Below, piece after piece: positions 17,960-26,493 of a DNA stretch of 64,000 nucleotides (position 1 is its first letter; each line of letters opens with the position of its first letter). Source of the stretch: Geothrix sp. Lineage in GTDB: Bacteria; Acidobacteriota; Holophagae; Holophagales; Holophagaceae. The notes under the pieces are model-generated. The model was not told the origin of the DNA and searched no databases. It was given only the letters and a program-made list of their open reading frames with translations. Location of the stretch: assembly GCA_019449415.1 (NCBI GenBank), contig JAGRPP010000027.1, positions 1 to 64,000 of the forward strand. The letters run 5' to 3'. The position numbers were made by a program, and so were the translations under genes.

Positions 17960-18086
17960 CGCCCATCTCCCCTCGAGACCGATCATGGAGATATGCGGGA
18001 TCACATTCTTGAGCCCATCCCGCTGCCCGCCCCCCTTGGCCCAATCCACCCAGGACTCTGGCGCCTCCAAGCTGAAATGAGAGCCC

Positions 18087-18464
18087 ATGATACTGATCGT
18101 GGAGGATAACCAGCTGTTTCGGCAGTTCCTTCGGGATTCATTGAGCCGCCATTTCCCGGAGTTGAGTTTCCGGGAGGCCGAAAGCTTGGCCCAGGGTCGG
18201 CAGACACTCCAGGAAACCCGCCTGGAAGCCGTCCTGGTGGACCTCTGCCTTCCCGACGGCACGGGCCTGGAACTGGTGGAGACCCTCCACCGGGACTACC
18301 CGGGGGTCCCGGTGGCCATCTGCACCGCCCACAATCTCCCGGAATACCGGGAGGCCGCGCGAAAGGCCGGCCTGGATGGCTTTTTCGTCAAGGATCACCT
18401 CGACTGGGAGGGGATGATCCAGCTGATCGCCGCCTCTCGACGCAAGGCCATGGGGCGGGCATGA
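18087..18464 (+). CDS. Stand-alone response-regulator receiver protein
   Basis: The 125-residue protein is a receiver domain with E6-D7, phosphorylation site Asp52 (VLVDLCLPDG), Thr in ICTAHN and Lys in FFVKDH. No DNA-binding domain follows. The FVKDH/L pattern and the CLPDGTGLEL segment resemble receivers of the NarL class, so it could be a truncated relative that competes for phosphate from the kinase at 15344-17185. Its own promoter region is the gap before it. It lies 73 bases upstream of the NosL operon on the same strand. Confidence 0.8.
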   Translation: MILIVEDNQLFRQFLRDSLSRHFPELSFREAESLAQGRQTLQETRLEAVLVDLCLPDGTGLELVETLHRDYPGVPVAICTAHNLPEYREAARKAGLDGFFVKDHLDWEGMIQLIAASRRKAMGRA

Positions 18465-18537
18465 CCCCCTCGGCCCCGACTCCTGGCATGCTTTCGTGAT
18501 TGCCCCCCTCGGTCCCCCGACTCTCAGGAGCCATGCC

Positions 18538-18993
18538 ATGCGCGCCCTCGCCCTCGCCGCGGTCCTGTCGACCTGCCTCGCGGCGGCCCCCGCACCTCCT
18601 TCGGAGCCCCAAGGCAATTGCGCCGTGTGCGGCATGTTCGTGGCGAATTTTCCCGATTGGGCCTCGGCCATCACATTCAGGGACGGCACCACGGTCTGGT
18701 TCGACGGGCCGAAGGATCTCTTCACCTGTCTCCTGGACCTGGGCCGCTACGCCCCGCGCCGGAAAGCGGCCGACATCGTTTCGATCCGGGTGAAGGACTA
18801 CTACGGCCTCGCCCCCATCGATGGCCGCAAGGCCTTCTACGCGCTGGGCAGCGATGTCATGGGCCCCATGGGAAAGGAGCTCGTGCCCTTCGCCTCCGAG
18901 GCCGATGCGCGCGACTTCCTCAAGGATCACAAGGGCCAGCGGATCCTGGGATTCCAGGAGGTCACACCCGCCGTCCTCAAGGTCCTGGAGTAG
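18538..18993 (+). CDS. nosL: NosL-family copper-binding-type periplasmic protein
   Basis: The 151-residue protein has a Sec signal peptide (about 1-20, ending LAAAPA) and then the NosL hallmark CAVCGM (Cys28, Cys31, Met33). Downstream are NosL-like segments TVWFDGPKDLFTCLLD, DYYGLAPIDGRKAFYALGSDVMGPMGKELVPFAS and AxDFLKDHKG. NosL lipoproteins bind Cu(I) and help build the copper sites of nitrous oxide reductase. Here no lipobox is clear and no nosZ is present. The ATG at 18538 has CAGGAG eight bases upstream. It heads a five-gene operon (18538-22146). Confidence 0.88.
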   Translation: MRALALAAVLSTCLAAAPAPPSEPQGNCAVCGMFVANFPDWASAITFRDGTTVWFDGPKDLFTCLLDLGRYAPRRKAADIVSIRVKDYYGLAPIDGRKAFYALGSDVMGPMGKELVPFASEADARDFLKDHKGQRILGFQEVTPAVLKVLE

Positions 18994-19003
18994 CCCCCTC
19001 GCC

Positions 19004-19333
19004 GTGCGCAAATCCACCCTCTTCCTGATCCTGACGGGCGCCCAAATCAGCCTGCTCGCGGCGGCCCTGCTCCACGCGCGGGCGCAGGAAGGGCCAGCTC
19101 TCCTCCAGCGCCAGCCCAGCCAGACCCTTGTCCGGGAACTGGGCCTCACGGATCTCTGCCTCTTCACCGAAGCCCGCTACACCCGCCACCCGGCCATGGC
19201 CGACCGCCACGCCGCCTTCCAGGATCACCCCCTGGGCTTGGAGCACTTCCCCTCCGGTTCCCTGGTGCCGCCGCCCGCCTTCCCCTCGAGACCTCATGCA
19301 CCCGTCCCTGCGCCGCACCCGGAACATCCTTGA
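19004..19333 (+). CDS. Small exported protein of the NosL operon, unknown family
   Basis: The frame opens with GTG at 19004, ten bases after nosL, and encodes 109 residues. An N-terminal hydrophobic segment (about 5-25: LFLILTGAQISLLAAALL) is a signal peptide or anchor. The following part reads TDLCLFTEARYTRHP, then DRHAAFQDHPLGLEHFPSGSLVPPP. The Cys and the five closely spaced His residues could bind metal. I recall similar TEARYTRHP proteins in other anaerobes next to the same ABC genes, but cannot name a family. Its end overlaps the permease gene by 38 bases in another frame. Confidence 0.7.
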   Translation: MRKSTLFLILTGAQISLLAAALLHARAQEGPALLQRQPSQTLVRELGLTDLCLFTEARYTRHPAMADRHAAFQDHPLGLEHFPSGSLVPPPAFPSRPHAPVPAPHPEHP

Positions 19334-20432
19334 TTTCGCGCTGTCCTCGCTGCTGAGGCGAAGGGGCCGGAACCTGTCGCTGCTCCTGGTCTACACGCTG
19401 GTGGTGGCCGTCCTCGCCTCGCTGATCTTCTTCGTCCAGGCCCTGAAGCGCGAGGCCCGGCTGGTGCTCGACCAGGCCCCGGAGATGGTGGTCCAGCGCA
19501 TGGTGGCCGGGCGCCACGATCCGATCCCCACCGCCCAGGCCGACGCCATCCGCGCGATCCGGGGGGTGCGGGAGGTCACACCGCGGGTCTGGGGCTACTA
19601 CTACGATCCGGTCTATGGGGGGAACCTCACCGTCATGGGACAGGAGGGCAACAGCCTGGCGGCGGATTCCGTTCTCATCGGCCAGGGTGTGGCCCGCAGC
19701 ATGCGCGTGAAGGAGGGGGACATGATCTCCCTCCGCGGCTACTCCGGCCTTCCCATGCTGTTCGCCATCCAGAAGGTGCTGCCCGCCGAATCCGAGCTGG
19801 TGTCGTCGGATCTCGTCATCATGTCCCCGGCGGACATCCGGGCCCTCTTCAACCTGCCTGAAGGCCAGGCCACGGACCTGGCGATCCGCGCCGGAAACCC
19901 CCGCGAGCTGCCCACCATCGCCGCCAAGATCGTGGAACAGTTTCCCGATGCCCGCCCCATCCTGAAATCCGAGATCCTCCGCACTTACGATGCCATTTTC
20001 GACTGGCGCGGCGGCCTGCTGGTGGCGGTGCTGGCCTCGGCCGTGCTCTCCTTCGTCATCTTCGCCTGGGACAAGGCCACGGGCCTCTCCGCAGAGGAGC
20101 GCAAGGAGATCGGCATCCTGAAATCCATCGGCTGGGAGACCTCGGATGTGCTGTTGCTGAAGTTCTGGGAAGGCACCGTCATCTCCCTCACGGCCTTCCT
20201 CTCCGGCGTCCTGCTCGCCTACGGTCATGTCTTCTTCTTCTCCGCCTCGCTCTTCGAGCACGCCCTCAAGGGCTGGTCGGTGCTCTTCCCGCGCTACCGC
20301 CTCATCCCCACGGTGGACGCCTACCAGCTCGGGGTGCTGTTCTTCCTCACGGTCCTCCCCTACACGGCCGCCACCCTCGTACCGTGTTGGCGGGCCGCCA
20401 CGGTGGACCCCGATGCGGCGATGAGGTCCTGA
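19296..20432 (+). CDS. MacB/FtsX-family ABC permease
   Basis: The 378-residue permease has the FtsX-like plan: one N-terminal helix (about 24-45), a large extracytoplasmic domain of about 200 residues (about 46-240), and three C-terminal helices (about 250-270, 300-325, 345-368). ERKEIGILKSIGWETSDVLLLKFWEG is the conserved cytoplasmic loop that couples to the ATPase. Such type VII transporters usually work from the periplasmic side on lipoproteins or envelope substrates rather than moving solutes across the inner membrane. It overlaps the small protein gene and ends two bases before the ATPase gene. Confidence 0.88.
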   Translation: MHPSLRRTRNILDFALSSLLRRRGRNLSLLLVYTLVVAVLASLIFFVQALKREARLVLDQAPEMVVQRMVAGRHDPIPTAQADAIRAIRGVREVTPRVWGYYYDPVYGGNLTVMGQEGNSLAADSVLIGQGVARSMRVKEGDMISLRGYSGLPMLFAIQKVLPAESELVSSDLVIMSPADIRALFNLPEGQATDLAIRAGNPRELPTIAAKIVEQFPDARPILKSEILRTYDAIFDWRGGLLVAVLASAVLSFVIFAWDKATGLSAEERKEIGILKSIGWETSDVLLLKFWEGTVISLTAFLSGVLLAYGHVFFFSASLFEHALKGWSVLFPRYRLIPTVDAYQLGVLFFLTVLPYTAATLVPCWRAATVDPDAAMRS

Positions 20433-20434
20433 CC

Positions 20435-21157
20435 ATGATCGAGCTCACTCAGGTGGTGAAGACCTACCATGCCGGCCTCGCCACGCCGTACACCGCGGTG
20501 GACGGCGTGAGCCTCCAGATTCCGTTCGGCCAGCTCACGATCCTCAAGGGGCCCAGCGGCTCCGGCAAGACGACCCTGCTGACCCTCATCGGCTGCATGG
20601 CCCGCCCCACCTCGGGCCGCATCCACCTCCACGGCCTTCCCACGGCGGCCCTGCCCGGCCTCCCCTCTGGGGACGGCCTCGAGATCACCAGCCTGCCCGA
20701 GCGCTTTCTCACGGGCATCCGGCGCCGGACCTTCGGCTTCATCTTCCAGCAGTTCAACCTGATCCAGGGCATCTCGGCCCTGGAGAATGTGATGCTCCCG
20801 GCTTGTCCCACGGGGGAGGATGCCGCTGTCGTCCGCCGCCGGGCCCTGGAACTGCTGGACCGCTTCGGTCTCTCCCGACAAGCCGGAGCCGCCGTGGGCC
20901 GGCTGTCCGGCGGCGAGGCCCAGCGCGTGGCCGTAGCCCGTGCCCTCATCAACGATCCCGCCGTGATCATCGCCGATGAGCCGACGGCCCACCTGGACAG
21001 CCGGCTCTCCGCGGAGTTCATGGAGCTGATGGGGACCTTCAAGGCCACGGGCAGGACCCTCCTCATCGCCAGCCACGACCCCATCGTCTACGAGTCGCCG
21101 CTCGCGGACCGGGTGGTCACCCTGCGGGACGGCCGCATCACCGCGACCACGCCATGA
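20435..21157 (+). CDS. MacB/LolD-type ABC ATPase
   Basis: The 240-residue ATPase has Walker A GPSGSGKT (39-46), Q-loop FIFQQFNLIQGISALENVMLP, signature LSGGEAQRVAVARAL, Walker B VIIADEPTAHLD and the switch His in IASHDP. It differs from typical LolD in a short insert (about 75-95, PGLPSGDGLEITSLPERFLTG). It pairs with the FtsX-like permease just upstream. Its stop overlaps the next start (ATGA at 21154-21157), so all four downstream genes are probably translated as one unit. Confidence 0.92.
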   Translation: MIELTQVVKTYHAGLATPYTAVDGVSLQIPFGQLTILKGPSGSGKTTLLTLIGCMARPTSGRIHLHGLPTAALPGLPSGDGLEITSLPERFLTGIRRRTFGFIFQQFNLIQGISALENVMLPACPTGEDAAVVRRRALELLDRFGLSRQAGAAVGRLSGGEAQRVAVARALINDPAVIIADEPTAHLDSRLSAEFMELMGTFKATGRTLLIASHDPIVYESPLADRVVTLRDGRITATTP

Positions 21158-22146
21158 TTCAGCACCCGGGAGTCCTCGCCCTCCTGCTCGCCTCGGGCCT
21201 CGTCTCGCTCATGCTGGGCTTTGCGGGCTGGCATGCCGTCGAGATCATGCTCCGGTGGAACCTCCGGAGCGGCAGCGAGCGGCAGCTCGACCTGGAACGG
21301 CGCACCTACCTGGTCTCCACCCTCGTCGCCAACGCCCTCGTCATCCAGATCCTGTCCCTGTTCCTGTTCGTCTTCACGGCGGACGGCCTGCACGATCAGT
21401 TCGTGGGCGCCATGTGCGCCGCCGGCTCTCTCGCCGCCAACGGCTTCGGCTACCCCACCCTCCTGGTGAAGCTCAGCACTTGCCTGCTGGCCGGGGTATG
21501 GCTGATCCTCCACCACGCGGACACCCGGGGCCACGACTACCCGCTGATCCGCGCAAAGCACGCCCTGCTGCTGCTGCTGGTCCCCCTGGTGCTGCTGGAG
21601 ACCTACCTGCAGTGGCGCTATGTCGCCGGTCTGAAGGCCGATGTGATGACGAGCTGCTGCGGCAGCCTCTTCGGGCAGGGCCGCCAGGGCCTCGGCGCCA
21701 GCCTCGCCGGGCTGCCGCCCCAGCTCATGCGCCCCGCTTTCTGGTCCGCCCTGGCGGCCCTGCTGGTCGCAGGCGGCCTCGTTCTCCGGAAGCGGCAAGG
21801 CACGGTCCCGTTTGCGATCCTCAGCCTGGCCTTCCTGGTGGTGGCCACCGCCTCGCTGATCTCCTTCATCGGCCTCTACATCTACGCCCTGCCCACGCAC
21901 CACTGCCCCTTCTGCCTGCTGCACAAGGAGTACGGCTTCGTCGGCTATCCGCTGTACGGGGCCCTGCTGGGGGGAACCATCTCGGGGTTGGGTGTTGGCG
22001 CCTTGGCGCCCTTTCAAGGACGCCCCAGCCTGGCGCTTGCCCTGCCCGGGATCCAGCGGAAGCTCACCTGGGTCACGCTGGCCCTGGCCCTGCTCTTCAC
22101 CCTCATCGTGGGTGCGTGGATGGTGCTGTCGCCCTTAAGGCTCTAA
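21154..22146 (+). CDS. Polytopic membrane protein with HHCPFC motif, unknown family
   Basis: The 330-residue protein has about eight predicted membrane helices. Three features stand out: a cysteine pair at 168-169 (TSCCGS) in a loop, HHCPFC (249-254) at the end of a helix, and MCAAGSLAANGFGYP near 87-101. The CPFC pair and nearby histidines could be redox active, as in DsbB or VKOR, or could bind metal. I do not recognise a named family. It closes the NosL/ABC operon, and its stop overlaps that of the convergent phosphatase gene by four bases. The operon context suggests a role in copper or thiol handling in the envelope. Confidence 0.7.
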   Translation: MIQHPGVLALLLASGLVSLMLGFAGWHAVEIMLRWNLRSGSERQLDLERRTYLVSTLVANALVIQILSLFLFVFTADGLHDQFVGAMCAAGSLAANGFGYPTLLVKLSTCLLAGVWLILHHADTRGHDYPLIRAKHALLLLLVPLVLLETYLQWRYVAGLKADVMTSCCGSLFGQGRQGLGASLAGLPPQLMRPAFWSALAALLVAGGLVLRKRQGTVPFAILSLAFLVVATASLISFIGLYIYALPTHHCPFCLLHKEYGFVGYPLYGALLGGTISGLGVGALAPFQGRPSLALALPGIQRKLTWVTLALALLFTLIVGAWMVLSPLRL

Positions 22147-22649
22147 GTCATGCCGTGGCGGCCCAGGTAGCGCCGCACGGCCGCTTGGGTTTCCGGCAGC
22201 TGGAGGCCGGCCTCCATGGAGATCCGCAGCGCCTCCGACATGGGCATGCCCTTGTCCAGCACCAGCCAGGGACAGACGATGGCCGCGGCCCGGTTGCCGT
22301 TGCTGCAGTGGAGCAGCACTCGGGAGCCCTTGGGGAGGTCGCGCAGCAGGGTTCTCAGGAAGTCGAAGTCCGCATCCGGGGGCGCCTTGGCCAGTGCGTA
22401 GCGCTGGTAGTGGATCCCCAGATCGGTCATCTTCGCCGACTCGGATTCGCAATTGAGGTTCGGCTCGTCATCTCGGCGCAGGTCGATCACATGGGTGAAG
22501 TGGTGCTTCTTCAGGGCCTGGCAGGTGGTCTCGTTGGGCGTGCCCTTGAGCACAAAGACGCCGGTGCGCACCTCCACGGCGCCTGGAATCACCGAGTCCT
22601 GGGCCTGGAGCACCAGGGCCGGGAGAAGGAGGAGCGACAGTTTCAACAT
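22143..22649 (-). CDS. Exported DUF442-like phosphatase (beta-lactamase-hydrolase-like fold)
   Basis: The 168-residue protein has a signal peptide (about 1-16) and a rhodanese/dual-specificity-phosphatase-like domain. The predicted nucleophile loop is HCSNGNRAA, a C-x4-R motif like that of the DUF442 phosphatases; HVIDLRRDDEPN is the typical preceding strand. Relatives occur as domains of the sulfide-detoxifying BLH proteins. The start at 22649 has GGAGGG upstream; a longer frame to 22751 lacks a signal sequence at its start. It seems to be the last gene after hemN, but 144 bases separate them. Confidence 0.75.
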   Translation of the reverse strand: MLKLSLLLLPALVLQAQDSVIPGAVEVRTGVFVLKGTPNETTCQALKKHHFTHVIDLRRDDEPNLNCESESAKMTDLGIHYQRYALAKAPPDADFDFLRTLLRDLPKGSRVLLHCSNGNRAAAIVCPWLVLDKGMPMSEALRISMEAGLQLPETQAAVRRYLGRHGMT

Positions 22650-22793
22650 GGAACCCTCCGCGACATCGCCTGGATACCAGGCAGGTTCGCGGAGACCACC
22701 GGAGGGGCCGAAGGCTTTGGAGCCCGGGTCCCAGCGGGCGGGTCTCCACACTTCCCAATGTAGGCCTTTGGGTCAGCTATTCAATGGACCTGG

Positions 22794-24164
22794 TCAGACG
22801 GTTCTGGAAAAAGCCGTCTTGGCGCTGAGCTTCGCCAGGTAGGCGTCGAAGGGCTGCACCAGGTTCCGGACGAAGCGCCGGCCCAGATCCGTGATGAAGA
22901 TCCCCTCCGGACGAACCTCCACCGTGCCCTGAGTCACTTCCTCTTTCAGCTGCGTCACGGCATCGGCGAAGAGCACCGGCCCGTCTACGCCGAACCGCTG
23001 CTTGAGGTCCTCCCAGCGCAGCTCGAAGTGGCCCATGAGGTGGTGGATCACCCAGCGGCGCAGCTCGTCGTCTTCGGTCAGGCGGTGACCCTTGTGAACG
23101 GCAAGATGCCCTTCCGTGATGCTCCGTTCCCACTTGGCGAGAATCTTCTCGTTCTGGGAATACACGCCGGCCACATTGGAGATGGCGCTGGGCCCGAAGC
23201 CCACGAGATCCGAGCCCGCCTTCACGGCGTAGCCCATGAAGTTGCGGATGAGCTTGCCCTCCTGGACGGCCTTGGCCATGGGATCGTCCGGATGGGCGAA
23301 GTGGTCCATGCCGATGGCGACATAGCCCGCCTTCTCCAGGATGTCCGAGGCCAGCAGCAGAAGATCCAGGCGCAGCTCCGGCGTGGGTAGGGTCTCCTCG
23401 GGAATGCTCCGCTGGAACGGCATGATGCTGGGCAGGTAGGCGAACCCGTAGATGGCCATGCGGTCCGGCGACAATTCCAGGGTGGATTCCAGGGTGCGGC
23501 GGAAGGTGTCCATGGTCTGGCCCGGCAGGCCGTAGACCAGGTCCAGGTTCACGCCGTCGAAGCCCAGCGCCCGGCACTGCCGCATGGCCGTGAGGGTGTG
23601 GTCCCAGGTCTGGCCGCGGGTGATGAGGGCCTGCACATTCTCGTCCAGATCCTGCACGCCGAAGGAGACCCGGTTGAAGCCCATCTCCCGCAGCGCCGGT
23701 AGCTGGTCCGGCTCCAGGAAGGTGGGATCCACCTCGATGGCGATTTCGGCGCCCGGCAGGAACTCGAAGCGGTCCTTGAAGAGCTGAAAGGTGCGCTTGA
23801 GGTCCGCCGCCTTCAGGTAGGTGGGCGTGCCGCCACCCCAGTGCAGCTGCAGGGCCTTGCGGCGGTCCTTCAGACGCGAGCAGACGAGGTCGAGTTCCTT
23901 CGTCACCGCCGCGAGGTAGGCCTCCACGGGATCGTACTGGGGGCTCACCACCACATTGCAGCCGCAGTAGGCGCAGCGCCGGGGGCAGAAGGGGATGTGC
24001 AGGTAGAGCGACAGGGCCTCATCCGGGCGGGCGTTGGCGCGGTCGAGCGCCGCCAGCACCTCGGGCTCCGGAAAGTCGTCGGACCAGACCGGGGGCATGG
24101 GGTAGCCCGTGTAGCGTGGCCCGGGGCGGTCGTACCGGCGGATGAGATCGGCGAGCTGGTTCAT
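22794..24164 (-). CDS. hemN: Oxygen-independent coproporphyrinogen III dehydrogenase
   Basis: The 456-residue radical SAM enzyme oxidatively decarboxylates coproporphyrinogen III to protoporphyrinogen IX without oxygen. The N-terminal RYTGYP motif, the [4Fe-4S]/SAM motif C60-x3-C64-x2-C67-x-C69 (IPFCPRRCAYCGC), the GGGTPTYL segment and the C-terminal HemN domain (about 370-450) all point to authentic HemN rather than HemW. The start overlaps the hemE stop (ATGA). It is the last gene of the heme operon and indicates heme synthesis under anoxic conditions. Confidence 0.95.
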   Translation of the reverse strand: MNQLADLIRRYDRPGPRYTGYPMPPVWSDDFPEPEVLAALDRANARPDEALSLYLHIPFCPRRCAYCGCNVVVSPQYDPVEAYLAAVTKELDLVCSRLKDRRKALQLHWGGGTPTYLKAADLKRTFQLFKDRFEFLPGAEIAIEVDPTFLEPDQLPALREMGFNRVSFGVQDLDENVQALITRGQTWDHTLTAMRQCRALGFDGVNLDLVYGLPGQTMDTFRRTLESTLELSPDRMAIYGFAYLPSIMPFQRSIPEETLPTPELRLDLLLLASDILEKAGYVAIGMDHFAHPDDPMAKAVQEGKLIRNFMGYAVKAGSDLVGFGPSAISNVAGVYSQNEKILAKWERSITEGHLAVHKGHRLTEDDELRRWVIHHLMGHFELRWEDLKQRFGVDGPVLFADAVTQLKEEVTQGTVEVRPEGIFITDLGRRFVRNLVQPFDAYLAKLSAKTAFSRTV

Positions 24165-25150
24165 GCCTTCACCTCGTCAAGAACGGCCGCCACCACGGCG
24201 GGATCGGTCTCGGGCACGAGCCCATGACCCAGATTGAACACATGGGGGTGCCCCTTCATGGCGTCCACGATGGCGCGGGCCTTCCGCTTCGCGGTGTCGG
24301 CGCCCGCCAGGAGCGCGATGGGATCCAGGTTGCCCTGCAGCACCATCTTGGGGAAGCGGCGGCGGGCCTCGCTGATGGGTACCTGCCAGGGCACGGCCAG
24401 GCCCTTGCAGGGCAACTGGTTCAGGGAATCCGGAAGGTAGCCCGTGCGGGCGAAGAAGAGGGTCGGCGCCGCCGTCACCTGGGAGAGCGTGCGCTCGACG
24501 GAGGGCAGTGCGAAGGTTGCGTAGTCGTCGGCGTCGAGCTCACCGGCCCAGGTGTCGAAGAGCTGCACACCCTGGGCTCCGGCCTCGATGTGCAGGTTCA
24601 GCAGGCGCGCGGCGGCGTCCGCCAGCTTGTCCATCCACTTCTGGGCCAGCACGGGGTTCTGATGGATGAAGGCCTTGGCCTTCGCCCAGCCCTTGCTGCC
24701 CTTCCCTTCGATGCCGTAGGCCAGCAGGGTCCAGGGGGCGCCGGCGAAGCCCAGCATGGTGACCTTCTCAGGCAGATTAGCCTTCACCTTGCGGATGGCA
24801 TTGCAGACCGGCTCGAAGACCTTCTCGTCCAGGGGACGGTTGATGTCGATCTGGTCCAGCGTCTTGCCGATGCGGGGACCGCCCTCGGGAATGGTGACCT
24901 CGCAACCCAGCGCATCGAGAATCACCAGGATATCGCTGAAGATGATGGCGCCGTCGATCTGGGGAAAGCGGCGGATGGGCTGCAGGGTGACTTCCGCCGC
25001 CAGATCCGAATCGTTGAGCAGCTGCTCGAAGGTGACCTTGGCCCGCACCTCGCGGTACTCCGGCAGGAAGCGTCCAGCCTGGCGCATGAACCAGACCGGG
25101 GGCTTATCGAGGACTTCACCGTTGAGAACACGCAGCAGGGACTGGGGCAT
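24161..25150 (-). CDS. hemE: Uroporphyrinogen decarboxylase
   Basis: The 329-residue enzyme removes four acetate carboxyls from uroporphyrinogen III to give coproporphyrinogen III. The signatures PPVWFMRQAGRFLPEYR near the start, IIFSDIL, GFAGAPWTLL and the C-terminal FNLGHGLVPETDP are intact. The start at 25150 is set by homology (MPQSLLRVLNGE); GTG at 25153 is an alternative and the ribosome-binding site is weak. The periodic repeat at 25155-25205 lies immediately upstream, so in this polycistronic message it sits in the hemE ribosome-loading region. Confidence 0.96.
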   Translation of the reverse strand: MPQSLLRVLNGEVLDKPPVWFMRQAGRFLPEYREVRAKVTFEQLLNDSDLAAEVTLQPIRRFPQIDGAIIFSDILVILDALGCEVTIPEGGPRIGKTLDQIDINRPLDEKVFEPVCNAIRKVKANLPEKVTMLGFAGAPWTLLAYGIEGKGSKGWAKAKAFIHQNPVLAQKWMDKLADAAARLLNLHIEAGAQGVQLFDTWAGELDADDYATFALPSVERTLSQVTAAPTLFFARTGYLPDSLNQLPCKGLAVPWQVPISEARRRFPKMVLQGNLDPIALLAGADTAKRKARAIVDAMKGHPHVFNLGHGLVPETDPAVVAAVLDEVKA

Positions 25151-25154
25151 CACA

Positions 25155-25205
25155 TCACCGAAAAAACCATTCACCGCAGAGGACGCAGAGAACGCAGAAG
25201 AAAGA
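25155..25205. repeat. Periodic GCAGAG repeat between hemL and hemE
   Basis: The plus strand reads accgcagaggacgcagag and continues aacgcagaagaaagag, a run of GCAGA units spaced nine bases apart. This matches a type of intergenic repeat seen in many unrelated genomes (cgcagaggacgcagag family, from memory). Here it separates two genes of one operon. Confidence 0.5.
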
Positions 25206-25218
25206 GATTTGCGAAAGA

Positions 25219-26475
25219 TCAGGCGAAGTCCTTGGCTACGGCGGCCGCGGCCTGCTTGAAGCGGGCCAGCTCGGCTTCGCCGTGGGCGGCGCTGAGGAAG
25301 GCCACTTCGTAGCCGCTGGGTGGCAGGTAGACGCCCTGACCCAGCAAGGCCTTGTGCAGGCGGTTGAAGACGCTGATGGCCTCGCCCTTCACCGCGTCGC
25401 TGCGGCGCACGCCGTCCTGGAACAGCGGCCAGAGCAGGCTGCCGTAGCGGGGGCAGTGGAGGCCAGGAATGGTCTCGAAGGCCGCGGCCCACTTCTCGGC
25501 GTTGGCTTCCAGGCCGGCGTAGAAGGCCGGGGTGAGCTTCTCCATGGTGGCCAGGCCCGCGGCCATGGCCACGGGGTTGCCGGACAGCGTGCCCGCCTGG
25601 TAAACCGGACCGTCCGGTGCGACCACGCCCATGATGTCTTTGCGGCCGCCGTAGAGGCCCACGGGCATGCCGCCGCCGATGATCTTGCCGTAGGTTGCCA
25701 TGTCCGGCGTGATGCCCAGGCGCTCGGCCGCGCCGCCCGGAGCCACGCGGAAGCCGCTGATGACCTCGTCGAAGATGAGGACCACGCCGTGCTGGGTGCA
25801 CAGCTCGCGCAGGCGCTTGAGGAATTCGGGGCGCTGGAGCAGCAGGCCGTTGTTGGCGGGAATGGGCTCGATGATGGCCGCCGCCAGCTCGCCGCCGATC
25901 TCGGCGAAGGTGCGCTCCAGGGTCTCCATGTCATCGAGCGTGACCACGGAGGTCAGCTCGGCGATGGCCTTGGGCACGCCGGCGCTGGTGGGCGCGCCGA
26001 AGGTGACGAGGCCAGAGCCCGCCTTCACCAGCAATCCGTCGCTGTGGCCGTGGTAGCAGCCCTCGAACTTCAGGATGCGCTCACGACCCGTGAAGCCGCG
26101 GGCGGCGCGCAGGGCGGACATGACGGCCTCGGTGCCCGAGGACACGAAGCGCATCTTCTCGATGAACGGCACCATCTCCTTGATCTTCCGGGCGAGGGAG
26201 AGCTCGCGGCGGCTGGGGGCGCCGAAGGTGAGGCCTTCCTGCATGGCCTCGTTCACGGCGGCCAGGATGTCGGGATGGGCGTGGCCCAGGATCAGCGGGC
26301 CCCAGGACATGCACAGATCGAGAAAGCGCTGGCCGTCCTCGTCCTCGAACCAGGCGCCCGAAGCCTTCTTGAAGAACTTGGGCGTGCCGCCCACGGCGCG
26401 GAAGGCCCGCACGGGGCTGGAGACGCCGCCGGGAAAATGGGTGAGCGCTTCCTGGAACAGGGCGTCGTTGCTCAT
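25219..26475 (-). CDS. hemL: Glutamate-1-semialdehyde 2,1-aminomutase
   Basis: The 418-residue PLP enzyme converts glutamate-1-semialdehyde to 5-aminolevulinate, the second step of the C5 pathway. It starts with the typical FPGGVSSPVRAF and carries SSGTEAVMSALRAARG, GCYHGHSD, FDEVISGFRVAPGG and the PLP-binding Lys264 in TYGKIIGGGMPVG. Together with hemA it shows that ALA is made from glutamyl-tRNA, not from glycine. Intergenic repeats flank it on both sides, separating it from hemB and hemE. Confidence 0.97.
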   Translation of the reverse strand: MSNDALFQEALTHFPGGVSSPVRAFRAVGGTPKFFKKASGAWFEDEDGQRFLDLCMSWGPLILGHAHPDILAAVNEAMQEGLTFGAPSRRELSLARKIKEMVPFIEKMRFVSSGTEAVMSALRAARGFTGRERILKFEGCYHGHSDGLLVKAGSGLVTFGAPTSAGVPKAIAELTSVVTLDDMETLERTFAEIGGELAAAIIEPIPANNGLLLQRPEFLKRLRELCTQHGVVLIFDEVISGFRVAPGGAAERLGITPDMATYGKIIGGGMPVGLYGGRKDIMGVVAPDGPVYQAGTLSGNPVAMAAGLATMEKLTPAFYAGLEANAEKWAAAFETIPGLHCPRYGSLLWPLFQDGVRRSDAVKGEAISVFNRLHKALLGQGVYLPPSGYEVAFLSAAHGEAELARFKQAAAAVAKDFA

Positions 26476-26493
26476 GAAAACCTCAAAGGATTT

